NCBI RefSeq assembly: GCF_027924965.1
Contig: NZ_AP027056.1
Coordinates: 1,364,001 to 1,428,000, forward strand
Source of the DNA: Limnohabitans sp. TEGF004
GTDB lineage: Bacteria > Pseudomonadota > Gammaproteobacteria > Burkholderiales > Burkholderiaceae_C
DNA length: 64,000 nt
Direction: 5' to 3'
Position 1 is the stretch's first letter, and each line of letters begins with the position of its first letter. Shown one piece after another: positions 40,554-49,838 of the stretch. Under the pieces are notes generated by a model that saw only the letters and a program-made list of their open reading frames with translations, made no database searches and was not told the origin of the DNA. A program made the translations under genes and the position numbers.

Positions 40554-41366
40554 ATGAGTACAAAAACGGGTTTCCTGTCTGGCAAAAAGCTTCTCATCAC
40601 GGGTGTGTTGTCCAACCGCTCCATCGCTTATGGCATTGCCAAAGCTTGCCACGACCAAGGTGCCGAGTTGGCGTTCAGCTACGTGGGCGAGCGCTTCAAG
40701 GACCGTATCACAGAGTTTGCCGCAGACTTCAACTCCAAACTGATTTTTGATTGTGATGTGGGCAGCGATGACCAAATCAACCAAATGTTCAAAGATCTGT
40801 CGACCCATTGGCCCACGTTTGACGGTTTTGTGCACTCCATTGGCTACGCCCCACGCGAAGCTATTGCGGGCGACTTCCTCGATGGTTTGTCTCGCGAAGG
40901 CTTTGCCATTGCACACGACATCAGCGCTTACAGCTTCCCCGCGATGGCCAAAGCCGCTCTGCCCTACCTCAACGACAACTCAGCCGTGCTGACCCTGTCG
41001 TACTTGGGTGCCATCCGCACCGTGCCCAACTACAACACCATGGGCTTGGCCAAAGCCTCGCTTGAAGCGTCTGTGCGCTACTTGGCTGAATCCTTGGGCG
41101 CCAAAGGCCGCAACCTGCGCGCCAACGGCATCAGCGCCGGCCCCATCAAAACCTTGGCGGCTAGCGGCATCAAAGGCTTTGGCAAGATTTTGAGCGTGGT
41201 GGCCGAAGCCTCGCCCATCCGCCGCAACGTGACCATCGAAGACGTGGGCAACGTAGCTGCGTTCTTGATGTCCAACTTGGCTGCAGGCGTAACTGCCGAA
41301 ATTACCTATGTGGACGGCGGATTTAGCCAAGTTGTAGGTGGCATTGCCGAGCCTGTAGCCGAGTAA
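40554..41366 (+). CDS. fabI: Enoyl-[acyl-carrier-protein] reductase (NADH)
   Basis: 270 residues from the ATG at 40554 with TGGAGAG upstream. It is a short-chain dehydrogenase fold with the FabI signatures [31 protein letters not shown] and the catalytic [15 protein letters not shown] (Tyr-x6-Lys). It performs the last reduction of each fatty-acid elongation cycle and is the triclosan/diazaborine target. Stand-alone, divergent from yejA. Confidence 0.96.
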   Translation: MSTKTGFLSGKKLLITGVLSNRSIAYGIAKACHDQGAELAFSYVGERFKDRITEFAADFNSKLIFDCDVGSDDQINQMFKDLSTHWPTFDGFVHSIGYAPREAIAGDFLDGLSREGFAIAHDISAYSFPAMAKAALPYLNDNSAVLTLSYLGAIRTVPNYNTMGLAKASLEASVRYLAESLGAKGRNLRANGISAGPIKTLAASGIKGFGKILSVVAEASPIRRNVTIEDVGNVAAFLMSNLAAGVTAEITYVDGGFSQVVGGIAEPVAE

Positions 41367-41428
41367 GCTGGCGCTCCTGGCCACGCGGGTGGCCACATAT
41401 GCGGGCTGTAGGCCCCAAGGAGACGACC

Positions 41429-42286
41429 ATGCAACGCCGCAATTTGCTTTCTCACTTCTCCTTGGGTTGCCTCGGCAGCCTCGCCTCCTTACCTGCACTG
41501 GCCACACAGCCGCCCGCGATGTGGCTGGCTAACCTGTATCAGGGCAATGAAAAGCTCACCGACTATTGGGTGAGCGAAAAATACGACGGCATACGAGGCT
41601 ACTGGGATGGCCGCCAACTCTTGAGTCGAAGCGGCAAAGCACTCAACCCACCCAACTGGTTTGTACAAACTTGGCCTACGCAGCCGTTCGAGGGAGAGCT
41701 TTGGGCAGGGCTGGGGCAGTTTGAGCAAGCGGCTTCTGTGATTCAACAAAAACAGGCATCCGACAGCGCATGGCGCGCCATGCGATTCATGATATTTGAT
41801 GCCCATACACCGACCCAAGCGTTCGCAGAGCGCATCGTGCGCTATCAAAACATCGTCAAGCAGATTGGCAAACCTTGGGTTCAAGCCGTGACGCAAAGCC
41901 AGGTGCCGTCGCATGCAGCATTGAAGGCCATGTTGAGCAAAACCGTGCAAGCTGGCGGCGAAGGCTTGGTGCTGCACCTTGGCAGCAGTCTGTACCAAAG
42001 CGGCAGAAATTCCGATGTGCTGAAAGTCAAACTGCACGCGGATGCGGAAGCCAAGGTGGTCAGCCATGAAGCGGGTCAAGGCAAGCACGCCCAACGTCTA
42101 GGCGCTTTGTGGGTAGAAACACCGCAAGGGCTGCGGTTCAAGCTTGGCACAGGGTACACAGACGCCCAAAGAGAAAACCCACCGGACGTGGGCCAGTGGG
42201 TGACTTATCGCTATCGCGGTTTGACTGACCAAGGCGTCCCGCGCTTTGCCAGTTTTGTGCGCATCAGACCTGCGGTGGAACGCTAA
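41429..42286 (+). CDS. Exported ATP-dependent DNA ligase (Lig E type)
   Basis: 285 residues from the ATG at 41429 with AAGGAG upstream. An N-terminal signal (QRRNLLSHFSLGCLGSLASL, ending ALA-TQ) has a twin-arginine-like start. The minimal ligase follows: motif I EKYDGIRGYWDG with nucleophile Lys51, LSRSGKALNPP, FEGELWAG (motif III region), GEGLVLH (motif IV) and VLKVKLHADAEAKVV (motif V), then an OB-fold ending GVPRFASFVRIR. Lig E enzymes are thought to act on DNA in the periplasm, perhaps in competence or biofilm. LigA is not displaced by it. Confidence 0.88.
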   Translation: MQRRNLLSHFSLGCLGSLASLPALATQPPAMWLANLYQGNEKLTDYWVSEKYDGIRGYWDGRQLLSRSGKALNPPNWFVQTWPTQPFEGELWAGLGQFEQAASVIQQKQASDSAWRAMRFMIFDAHTPTQAFAERIVRYQNIVKQIGKPWVQAVTQSQVPSHAALKAMLSKTVQAGGEGLVLHLGSSLYQSGRNSDVLKVKLHADAEAKVVSHEAGQGKHAQRLGALWVETPQGLRFKLGTGYTDAQRENPPDVGQWVTYRYRGLTDQGVPRFASFVRIRPAVER

Positions 42287-42301
42287 GGCCTGCAGCGAGC
42301 G

Positions 42302-44566
42302 TTAGGCTTTGACGCAATCGGCGTAGTAGCGCTTCACGCCATCGTCTCCGACCACCTCAACCAAGCCGTGGATATCGGTCTCGAAGCCAGGGCATTGCAA
42401 GTTGAATTCGCGGGCGAACTTGAGGTAGTCCACGATCTTCTTATTGAACACTTCGCCCGGAATGAGCAACGGAATACCCGGTGGGTATGGCGTGACCAAA
42501 CTGGTGGTGATACGCCCCAACAAATCGTCCACAGGCACGCGCTCGGTGTTGCGGTGGGCGATTTGTGCATAGGCGTCGCTGGGCTTCATGGCAGGCGTCA
42601 AGTCGCTCAGGTACATCTCGGTGGTCAAACGTGCGATGTCGTACTTGGCGTAGAGCGTGTGCACGTGCTGGCACAAGTCGCGCAGGCCCATGCGCTCATA
42701 AGCGCGGTGCTTTTGGCAGAACTCGGGCAGGACACGCCACATGGGTTGGTTGCGGTCGTAGTCGTCTTTGAACTGCTGCAACGCGGTGAGCAACGAGTTC
42801 CAGCGGCCCTTGGTGATGCCAATGGTGAACATGATGAAGAAGCTGTACAGGCCCGTCTTCTCCACAATCACGCCATGCTCGGCCAAGAACTTGGTGACGA
42901 TACTGGCAGGAATACCTGTTTTATCGAACTTGCCGTTGAGGTCCAAACCTGGCGTGACGATGGTGGCCTTGATGGGGTCCAACATGTTGAAGCCATCGGC
43001 CAAGTTGCCAAAACCATGCCACTTAGACGACTTGCCCTTGCCTTTGATGATCCAGCTGTCAGCGCGGCCAATGCCGTCGTCGACCAGCTCATCGGGGCCC
43101 CAGACTTTGAACCACCAGTCCTTGCCGTATTCGTCGTCCACCTTGCGCATGGCGCGGCGGAAATCCAACGCTTCAGCAATGCTTTCCTCGACCAAGGCTG
43201 TGCCACCGGGGGGCTCCATCATCGCGGCGGCCACGTCACAGCTGGCAATGATGCTGTACTGTGGGCTGGTGCTGGTGTGCATCAAATACGCTTCGTTGAA
43301 CAGGTGACGGTCCAACTTGGTTTTTTGCGAATCTTGCACCAACACATGGCTGGCTTGACTGATACCAGCCAACAGCTTGTGAATTGATTGCGTGGCGTAC
43401 ACCACCGAGTGCATGGGGCGCTCGCGCTTCTTACCCATGGCGTGGTAGGTGCCATAAAACGGATTGAACGCCGCATGGGGCAACCAAGCCTCGTCAAAGT
43501 GCAAGTTAGCCACGTAGCCATCGAGCATGTTCTTGATGGTTTCGGTGTTGTACAACACGCCGTCGTAAGTAGACTGCGTGAGGGTCAACACGCGCGGCTT
43601 GACCTTCTTGGCATCCACACCTTTAAGCAAAGGGTTGGCCTTGATCTTGGCTTGAATCGCGGCGGGCTCAAACTCGCTTTGTGGAATCGGGCCAATGATG
43701 CCGTAGTGGTTGCGCGTGGGCTTCAAAAACACAGGCACAGCACCGGTCATGATGATGGCGTGCAACACCGACTTGTGACAGTTGCGGTCTACCACCACCA
43801 CATCGTCAGGCGCCACGGTGTGGTGCCACACGATTTTGTTCGAGGTGCTCGTGCCGTTGGTCACGAAGAAGCAATGGTCCGCGTTGAAGATGCGGGCAGC
43901 ATTGCGCTCACTCTCACCAATCGCACCGTTGTGGTCCAGCAGCTGACCGAGTTCTTCTACCGCGTTACACACGTCGGCACGCAACATGTTTTCGCCATAA
44001 AACTGGTGATACATCTGGCCCACAGGGCTCTTCAAGAACGCCACGCCACCTGAGTGACCAGGGCAATGCCATGAATACGAACCGTCTTCGGCGTAATCCA
44101 GCAAGGCTTTGAAAAATGGCGGCTGCACACTCTCCAAATAGCTTTTAGCTTCACGGATGATGTGACGCGCGACAAACTCTGGCGTGTCTTCAAACATGTG
44201 AATAAAGCCATGCAACTCGCGCAAGATGTCGTTAGGCAAGTGACGCGATGTTTTAGTTTCGCCGTAAACATAAATTGGCACATCGGCGTTTTTACGGCGC
44301 ACTTCTTCGATAAAGTTACGCAGGTTCAACACGGCAGGATCAAGGTCAGGGCCAGGTGTGAACTCTTCATCGTCAATCGATAAGATGAACGCACTAGCAC
44401 GCGACTGCTGTTGCGCAAACTGGCTCAGGTCGCCATAGCTGGTGGCGCCCATGACCTCATAGCCCTCGCCTTCAATCGCTTCGGCCAGCGCACGGATGCC
44501 CAAGCCTGACGTATTTTCAGAACGAAAATCCTCGTCAATGATGACGATGGGGAAGCGAAATTTCAT
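42302..44566 (-). CDS. Orn/Lys/Arg decarboxylase (PLP, AdiA/CadA family)
   Basis: 754 residues from the ATG at 44566. Domains: N-terminal wing (about 1-140), large PLP domain with the Schiff-base Lys397 in ATQSIHKLLAG and HFDEAWLPHAAFNPFYG, and C-terminal domain. The GTYHAMGKK segment resembles AdiA, whereas ASIVTKFLAEHGVIVEKTG resembles CadA, so arginine versus lysine cannot be settled. No antiporter (adiC/cadB) lies beside it, arguing against a simple acid-resistance pair. Confidence 0.9.
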   Translation of the reverse strand: MKFRFPIVIIDEDFRSENTSGLGIRALAEAIEGEGYEVMGATSYGDLSQFAQQQSRASAFILSIDDEEFTPGPDLDPAVLNLRNFIEEVRRKNADVPIYVYGETKTSRHLPNDILRELHGFIHMFEDTPEFVARHIIREAKSYLESVQPPFFKALLDYAEDGSYSWHCPGHSGGVAFLKSPVGQMYHQFYGENMLRADVCNAVEELGQLLDHNGAIGESERNAARIFNADHCFFVTNGTSTSNKIVWHHTVAPDDVVVVDRNCHKSVLHAIIMTGAVPVFLKPTRNHYGIIGPIPQSEFEPAAIQAKIKANPLLKGVDAKKVKPRVLTLTQSTYDGVLYNTETIKNMLDGYVANLHFDEAWLPHAAFNPFYGTYHAMGKKRERPMHSVVYATQSIHKLLAGISQASHVLVQDSQKTKLDRHLFNEAYLMHTSTSPQYSIIASCDVAAAMMEPPGGTALVEESIAEALDFRRAMRKVDDEYGKDWWFKVWGPDELVDDGIGRADSWIIKGKGKSSKWHGFGNLADGFNMLDPIKATIVTPGLDLNGKFDKTGIPASIVTKFLAEHGVIVEKTGLYSFFIMFTIGITKGRWNSLLTALQQFKDDYDRNQPMWRVLPEFCQKHRAYERMGLRDLCQHVHTLYAKYDIARLTTEMYLSDLTPAMKPSDAYAQIAHRNTERVPVDDLLGRITTSLVTPYPPGIPLLIPGEVFNKKIVDYLKFAREFNLQCPGFETDIHGLVEVVGDDGVKRYYADCVKA

Positions 44567-44645
44567 GCGGGACTCCGAGCGTTTGAAGCTTGAACAAAAC
44601 AATAGCGCCGAAGTGTACTCGCCCGCTGCTACAATGTAAGGCTTC

Positions 44646-44736
44646 GGAGCGATGGATGAGTGGTTTAAGTCGCACGCCTGGAAAGCGTGTGTGGGTTAAT
44701 AGCCCACCGAGGGTTCGAATCCCTCTTGCTCCGCCA
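44646..44736 (+). tRNA. tRNA-Ser (anticodon GGA)
   Basis: 91 bases with CCA. Acceptor GGAGCGA/TTGCTCC, anticodon arm CACGC-CTGGAAA-GCGTG (GGA), a long variable arm (TGTGGGTTAATAGCCCAC) as in class II tRNAs, T arm GAGGG-TTCGAAT-CCCTC, discriminator G. Confidence 0.96.
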
Positions 44737-44740
44737 AAAC

Positions 44741-44777
44741 AAAAGCCCCTGCTGTTTTATCAGCAGGGGCTTTTTCT
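44741..44777 (+). terminator. Terminator of tRNA-Ser
   Basis: Perfect 10-bp GCCCCTGCTG/CAGCAGGGGC stem, 6-base loop, T-run after it. It also faces the convergent bactofilin gene. Confidence 0.88.
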
Positions 44778-44799
44778 TTAAAGCATGGCCAGATGCGAC

Positions 44800-45243
44800 T
44801 TAGCTACTGCTTTCTTGCGCCTTCTTAATCACGCTCTTCGCATCTGCATTGCTGTTTGCGGCAGCCGAACTGATAGGGTTTTGAATGACCAAGCCCAACA
44901 AGCGCGCGCCATGTTCAACCGCAATCGAACCATACGAGATATCGCCCTGCACGATGGAGTCTTTGTGGAACTCCACACGTTCGGCCGCATAAATATTGCC
45001 TTCAACCTTGCCTGCAACCATGACGCGATGGGCGGTGATATCACCCGAGACTTCGCCTGTTTTGCCAATGGCAACAGTGACCTTGTTATCTTTGGTGGTC
45101 TCAATATTGCCCACCACCTTGCCATCGATGCGGACACTGTCTAGCAAAACCAAACGACCGTAAATCTGGGTCGTGCGACCAATGATGGTGTCAAAACGTT
45201 CTTGCGATGGCGACAACGACTTATCTTTTAATTTTTCAAACAT
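44800..45243 (-). CDS. Bactofilin
   Basis: 147 residues. The central domain (about 20-115) consists of short beta-helix rungs: IIGRTTQIYGRLVLLDSVRIDG, VVGNIETTKDNKVTVAIGKTG, VSGDITAHRVMVAGKVEGNIYAAERVEF. Short polar tails flank it. Bactofilins polymerise without nucleotide and organise cell-wall enzymes at particular sites. It follows an M23 peptidase gene by 27 bases on the same strand, the recurrent pair. Confidence 0.93.
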   Translation of the reverse strand: MFEKLKDKSLSPSQERFDTIIGRTTQIYGRLVLLDSVRIDGKVVGNIETTKDNKVTVAIGKTGEVSGDITAHRVMVAGKVEGNIYAAERVEFHKDSIVQGDISYGSIAVEHGARLLGLVIQNPISSAAANSNADAKSVIKKAQESSS

Positions 45244-45270
45244 GTCAGGCCTTTTAGATAATTAGTTCGC

Positions 45271-46206
45271 TCATTGGGCACTGGCTGTGGTTTGCGTCAA
45301 CATCTGCGTGGGGTTCAAGACGCGATCATTGCGCATCACTTCATAATGCAGATGTGGCCCCGTAGAGCGGCCTGTGCTGCCCAACTGGGCAATGGTCTCA
45401 CCTCGTTGCACCTTTTGGCCGACCTCAACCATGCGCTTGCTCAAGTGGGCATAGCGGGTTGTAAATCCTTCGATATGACTCACTTCAACCACATTGCCAT
45501 AAGAAGCATCCCAGCCCGAACGGATCACGGTTCCTGCAGCCGTCGCCACAATAGGAGAGCCAATATCTGCGACGAAGTCCAGACCTTCATGCATGGCCAA
45601 CTGCCCTGTGAAGGGGTCGTTACGGATGCCAAAGCCACTGGTCACGCGAAAGTCTTTACCCATGGGGATACCTGTGGGCAAAGCGTGCAACCAGCTCAGT
45701 TGCGCTGACCAGTTCTGGGTCAAATTCTTGACTGCGGCTTGTGTTTGGCCGAACTCATCAATGGCGGAAACGAAATCTTGATTCAAGTCACGCGAAGGAG
45801 ATGCTTGAAAGCGTGGCGCAATCCAAGGACCGCCACGTGCTTCTTCTTTTTTGCTGTATTTGTCGCGCAAGTTGATGGGGGTAGCCACTTCCATGAATTT
45901 ATTCTTCAGGCTTTCCAACTGACGAATTTCTTGGACTGTTGAGCTCATGGTTTGGCGCAAATTGTCCAAACGCTCACGGTAAACCGCCTCCACCTTCTGC
46001 TGCTCGGCCTCAGTGGTAACGCCACCCATGCTTCGTGCCAAGCTAGGGCTCATCTCAATCGCAATTCGAAAACCAATGAAGTGCAACAACACGCCAAAAG
46101 CCACCAACACAAACGCAGAGACGCACACAGCCATCAGCACCTTTTTGGCTGTAATGGAAATGGTCCGCACTGAGGCGGTGGGTCCTGATACCCACATTAG
46201 TTGCAT
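45271..46206 (-). CDS. M23-family membrane-anchored peptidoglycan endopeptidase
   Basis: 311 residues. A single N-terminal membrane helix (about 22-48), a coiled-coil stretch (EAEQQKVEAVYRERLDNLRQ and on, about 66-105), then the LytM/M23 domain with the zinc ligands in HEGLDFV and HLHYEVM and the intervening SGFGIRNDPFTG. It would cut peptide cross-links in the periplasm, presumably positioned by the adjacent bactofilin. Divergent from aat. Confidence 0.93.
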   Translation of the reverse strand: MQLMWVSGPTASVRTISITAKKVLMAVCVSAFVLVAFGVLLHFIGFRIAIEMSPSLARSMGGVTTEAEQQKVEAVYRERLDNLRQTMSSTVQEIRQLESLKNKFMEVATPINLRDKYSKKEEARGGPWIAPRFQASPSRDLNQDFVSAIDEFGQTQAAVKNLTQNWSAQLSWLHALPTGIPMGKDFRVTSGFGIRNDPFTGQLAMHEGLDFVADIGSPIVATAAGTVIRSGWDASYGNVVEVSHIEGFTTRYAHLSKRMVEVGQKVQRGETIAQLGSTGRSTGPHLHYEVMRNDRVLNPTQMLTQTTASAQ

Positions 46207-46420
46207 AGATGGCTCCGGAAAACTTATCGAGACTTATGCGAATACCCTCGCCAGTCAAACAAGAATTGTAGGTAGTTCTCTCTTCAAAAGTCACTTAATT
46301 TTTTAGGAGCAAATACCAGCAATGACAAAGAACTCCTCCTGAGAAAAAGTTAATTCCATTGCGCTACTCCATCTCTTTAAACGTATTTTTTAAAAATCAA
46401 AACTGATTAAAATTTCAGCA

Positions 46421-47167
46421 ATGAATATCCCTTGGCTAGAAGTCAACGCGCCATTGCCACCGCCAGAAACTGCACAAAAAAAAGGCAGCTCATTGGCTGG
46501 ATTGGTCGCAGCAGCTGGCGGCCTATCCGTCACGCGTTTGTGCGAGGCTTATCAGCAAGGGATGTTTCCTTGGTTCAGCGAAGGACAACCCGTTTTGTGG
46601 TGGTCACCAGACCCACGAATGGTGCTGCAGACCGAAGAATTCAAGCTTCACCGCTCACTACGCAAAACCTTACGCAGCTTCATCGCCAATCCCGTGTGCC
46701 AAATCCGCATTGACACCGCATTCGCGGATGTAATTCGCCATTGCGCACAGACACCGCGCCAGGGGCAACCAGGCACTTGGATTGTTGAAGAAATGATTGA
46801 CGCCTACATCGCTTTGCACCAAGCCGGATTTGCACACAGCATAGAAACTTGGATCAATGGCGAGCTTGTGGGCGGCTTGTATTGCGTATCGATTGGAAAC
46901 ACACTATTTGGCGAATCTATGTTTGCGCACCAAACGGATGCCTCGAAAATAGCCTTGGCGGCACTGGTAGCTTTTGCTCGCGCTCAAGGTTTAACTTGGA
47001 TAGACTGCCAACAAAATACCAAGCATTTAGCGTCTTTGGGCGCGAAAGAAATGCCACGATCAGATTTTTTAGGTCTCGTGCGAGAAGCGCCCAAACAAGT
47101 AAACAGGGCATGGACGTTTGAGGCCGCACACTGGACGCTCTTGCTAACGCAGAAAGCCTCGCTTTGA
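46421..47167 (+). CDS. aat: Leucyl/phenylalanyl-tRNA-protein transferase
   Basis: 248 residues. Signatures are [45 protein letters not shown] and [15 protein letters not shown] followed by [19 protein letters not shown]. It adds Leu or Phe to proteins with N-terminal Arg or Lys, creating N-degrons for ClpS/ClpA. It overlaps the next gene by 4 bases. Confidence 0.96.
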   Translation: MNIPWLEVNAPLPPPETAQKKGSSLAGLVAAAGGLSVTRLCEAYQQGMFPWFSEGQPVLWWSPDPRMVLQTEEFKLHRSLRKTLRSFIANPVCQIRIDTAFADVIRHCAQTPRQGQPGTWIVEEMIDAYIALHQAGFAHSIETWINGELVGGLYCVSIGNTLFGESMFAHQTDASKIALAALVAFARAQGLTWIDCQQNTKHLASLGAKEMPRSDFLGLVREAPKQVNRAWTFEAAHWTLLLTQKASL

Positions 47168-47907
47168 CAAACCAGAACGAGTTACCTTTTCAAACCGTGC
47201 AGTTTTATGCCACGGCGCCCTACCCTTGCAGCTACTTGTCGGGAAAAACAGCGCGCTCACAAGTCGCAACACCCAGTCACTTGATCAACGATGACGTTTA
47301 CGCAGACTTAGTCAAAGAGGGATTTCGCCGAAGTGGTTCATTTACCTATCGGCCTTACTGCGACAACTGCCAAGCTTGTATGCCTTTGCGGGTTGACACA
47401 CAAGCCTACACACCCACACGCAGCCAGCGCCGCGCTTGGACAAAACACAAACAACTGCAAGTTCGCATTCTGAAACTGGGTTTTGATCCAGAACATTACG
47501 CCATGTATTTGCGCTACCAAACCTTGCGCCATACCGGTGGAGGCATGGATGAGGACAGCACCGAACAATACACACAGTTTTTGCTGCAAAGTCGCGTCAA
47601 TACAAGGCTCATCGAGTTTCGAGAACCCCTCCCCAACGGAGAAAGAGGTGTTTTAAAAATGGTCTCGATTGTGGATGTTCTCAGTGATGGCTTATCTGCT
47701 GTTTACACCTTCTATGAACCCGAGCCCAACACCAGTTACGGCACTTACAACGTGATGTGGCAAATTGAACAAGCCAAGCACCTGAATATGCCTTATGCCT
47801 ATTTGGGTTACTGGATTCAAGACAGTCCCAAAATGAAATACAAAGCCGACTTCAAACCCCACCAGCGCTTAGTAAATGATGAATGGTTGAACTTTAATTT
47901 CACATGA
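47164..47907 (+). CDS. bpt: Bpt, aspartate/glutamate leucyl-tRNA-protein transferase
   Basis: 247 residues, TTG start overlapping the aat stop. N-terminal cysteine-containing region ([31 protein letters not shown]), then [17 protein letters not shown] and [22 protein letters not shown] segments (read here [19 protein letters not shown]) and YAYLGYWI. It is the bacterial ATE-related enzyme that adds Leu to N-terminal Asp or Glu. Operonic with aat. Confidence 0.94.
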   Translation: MTNQNELPFQTVQFYATAPYPCSYLSGKTARSQVATPSHLINDDVYADLVKEGFRRSGSFTYRPYCDNCQACMPLRVDTQAYTPTRSQRRAWTKHKQLQVRILKLGFDPEHYAMYLRYQTLRHTGGGMDEDSTEQYTQFLLQSRVNTRLIEFREPLPNGERGVLKMVSIVDVLSDGLSAVYTFYEPEPNTSYGTYNVMWQIEQAKHLNMPYAYLGYWIQDSPKMKYKADFKPHQRLVNDEWLNFNFT

Positions 47908-47919
47908 TAAAATTGGATC

Positions 47920-48699
47920 ATGCGTAAAACCACTGTGCCCACCACGCCCAACATTCAAGTCATTGAGCGCATGTTCACGCTCATTGACGTACTCGCCTCG
48001 CGCGAAGAAGCCATTTCACTGAAAGAAATCAGCGAACGAACAGGTCTTCACCCCTCCACCACCCATCGCATCTTGAACGACTTGGCAGTGGGCCGATTTG
48101 TTGATCGCCCCGAAGCGGGCAGCTATCGCCTCGGCATGCGTCTGCTTGAGCTGGGCAATCTTGTGAAAGGTCGCTTAAACGTGCGCGATGTGGCTTTCCA
48201 GCCCATGCGTGAACTCCACAAGCTCATCCAGCAGCCCGTCAACCTCAGTGTTCGCCAAGGCGACGAAATCGTGTACGTTGAGCGAGCTTTCAGTGAACGA
48301 TCGGGCATGCAAGTGGTGCGAGCGATCGGCGGACGAGCACCTCTGCATCTCACCTCAGTCGGCAAGCTGTTTTTGGCCATGGACGACCCTCAGCGCGTTC
48401 GCGCCTACGCCACACGCACAGGCCTGAGTGGCCAAACGCGCAATAGCTTGACCCAATTGCCAGCCTTGGAACGTGAACTATCCAAAGCGCGTCAATATGG
48501 TGTCGCGCGAGACAACGAAGAGCTAGAGCTAGGGGTGCGATGCATGGCGTCTGGCATCTATGACGACCAAGGCAAGCTTGTTGCAGGTTTATCCATTTCT
48601 GCACCAGCAGATCGACTTGATGAGGAATGGCTTCCTAAGCTTCAAGCGACTACGCAAGCCATCTCACACGCACTAGGCTACAAAGAAAACCAAGCGTAA
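47920..48699 (+). CDS. IclR-family transcriptional regulator
   Basis: 259 residues. The N-terminal winged helix includes VLASREEAISLKEISERTG then LHPSTTHRILNDLAVGRFV; the effector domain has LRVDxx-like features such as VNLSVRQGDEIVYVER and LHLTSVGKLFLA. It lies 12 bases behind bpt but its target genes are not apparent; nothing in the neighbourhood is a typical IclR-controlled catabolic operon. Confidence 0.9.
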   Translation: MRKTTVPTTPNIQVIERMFTLIDVLASREEAISLKEISERTGLHPSTTHRILNDLAVGRFVDRPEAGSYRLGMRLLELGNLVKGRLNVRDVAFQPMRELHKLIQQPVNLSVRQGDEIVYVERAFSERSGMQVVRAIGGRAPLHLTSVGKLFLAMDDPQRVRAYATRTGLSGQTRNSLTQLPALERELSKARQYGVARDNEELELGVRCMASGIYDDQGKLVAGLSISAPADRLDEEWLPKLQATTQAISHALGYKENQA

Positions 48700-48702
48700 A
48701 CA

Positions 48703-48729
48703 AAAAAGCCAGCATAGATGCTGGCTTTT
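48703..48729. terminator. Terminator between iclR-type gene and pbpG
   Basis: Perfect GCCAGCA/TGCTGGC hairpin with a 4-base loop, A-run before and T-run after; usable by both convergent genes. Confidence 0.86.
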
Positions 48730-48746
48730 GAACAAGCTAAAACTCT

Positions 48747-49718
48747 TTAAGTTTGCGGGCGACCAGTAGCGCTATGGTTCGTTTCAACCCACTTGCGCAC
48801 ACGCTCAGCATCTGCAATACGGCTTAATTTACCTGCAGAGTCCAAGAACACCATGATCAGCTTACGGCCAGAAACCTTGGCTTGCATCACCAAGCATTGA
48901 CCTGCTTCAGAGATATAACCTGTTTTTTGCAGGCCAATGTCCCAGTTTGGGTTTTTGACTAACCGGTTGGTGGTGTTGTACTGCAACGTGCGGTTCCCAA
49001 CTTCCACCTTGTGACTTGGTGAGGTCGACAGCTCACGAACAGTGATGTCGTGGTAAGCATTGCCGACCAAAGTGGCCAGGTCTTTAGCGCTGGATTGGTT
49101 TTGACTTGAAAGCCCTGTCGGCTCCACATAACGAGTGTCACGCATCCCCAATTGAGCAGCTTTGGCGTTCATCAAACCAACAAATGTGGGCATGCCGCCT
49201 GGATAGGTACGGCCCAAGGCATGGGCTGCACGATTCTCACTGGCCATCAAAGCCAAGTGGAGCAACTCACCACGGGTCAAGGTTGCCCCCACGCGCAAAC
49301 GTGAGCTGCTGCCCTTTTCGGTATCCACATCATCTTGCGTGATGGTGATGGATTCGTCCATTGGTAATTTGGCTTCGCTGATGATCAAACCTGTCATCAA
49401 CTTGGTGATTGAGGCAATTGGCAAAACGGCTTGGTCGTTTTTGCTGAGCAGTACTTCGTGTGTATCTTGATCAATCACATAAGCTACGCTGGACTTCAAA
49501 TCCAACATATCGCTGGTGGCATGCAAGCCTGCTTTTTGACCAAATGATGGAACTGCGGGTGCTGCCTTAAACGCTTTGGCGTGACGCACATGCGTTTTCA
49601 CCACGGATGGCTTTGTTTTTTGGACAGTTGGCTTTTTCTGGTTTGTCGCGGCTTGGGCGTGCATGGTGCACAAAGAAGTCAGCAAACCAAGCGAGGTAAC
49701 AATCAGCAGTCGTTTCAA
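48747..49718 (-). CDS. pbpG: D-alanyl-D-alanine endopeptidase, PBP7-type
   Basis: 323 residues from the TTG at 49718, chosen because AAGGAA lies 7 bases upstream and the signal peptide (KRLLIVTSLGLLTSL...AQA) then starts correctly. Penicillin-binding motifs: Ser103-x-x-Lys106 (ASITK), Ser160-Glu-Asn162 and Lys265-Thr-Gly267. A basic Lys/Thr/Val linker (about 25-60) precedes the catalytic domain. It cuts cross-bridges between D-Ala and diaminopimelate. The GTG/ATG-free start is a caveat. Confidence 0.9.
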   Translation of the reverse strand: MKRLLIVTSLGLLTSLCTMHAQAATNQKKPTVQKTKPSVVKTHVRHAKAFKAAPAVPSFGQKAGLHATSDMLDLKSSVAYVIDQDTHEVLLSKNDQAVLPIASITKLMTGLIISEAKLPMDESITITQDDVDTEKGSSSRLRVGATLTRGELLHLALMASENRAAHALGRTYPGGMPTFVGLMNAKAAQLGMRDTRYVEPTGLSSQNQSSAKDLATLVGNAYHDITVRELSTSPSHKVEVGNRTLQYNTTNRLVKNPNWDIGLQKTGYISEAGQCLVMQAKVSGRKLIMVFLDSAGKLSRIADAERVRKWVETNHSATGRPQT

Positions 49719-49838
49719 GTGGCGTTCCTTAAGCTTGAAAAACACAATTGCTTTGAGTTTAACAAGAAAAGTCACGCAAGATCAATGACTTGCGTGACTT
49801 ATTTGACAAAATTGATACGGTATATCGTTTTTTGTAAT

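Noticed and set aside
40518..40916. N-terminal extension of yejA by about 130 codons
   Set aside because: It would bury the signal peptide and lies antisense to the start of fabI.
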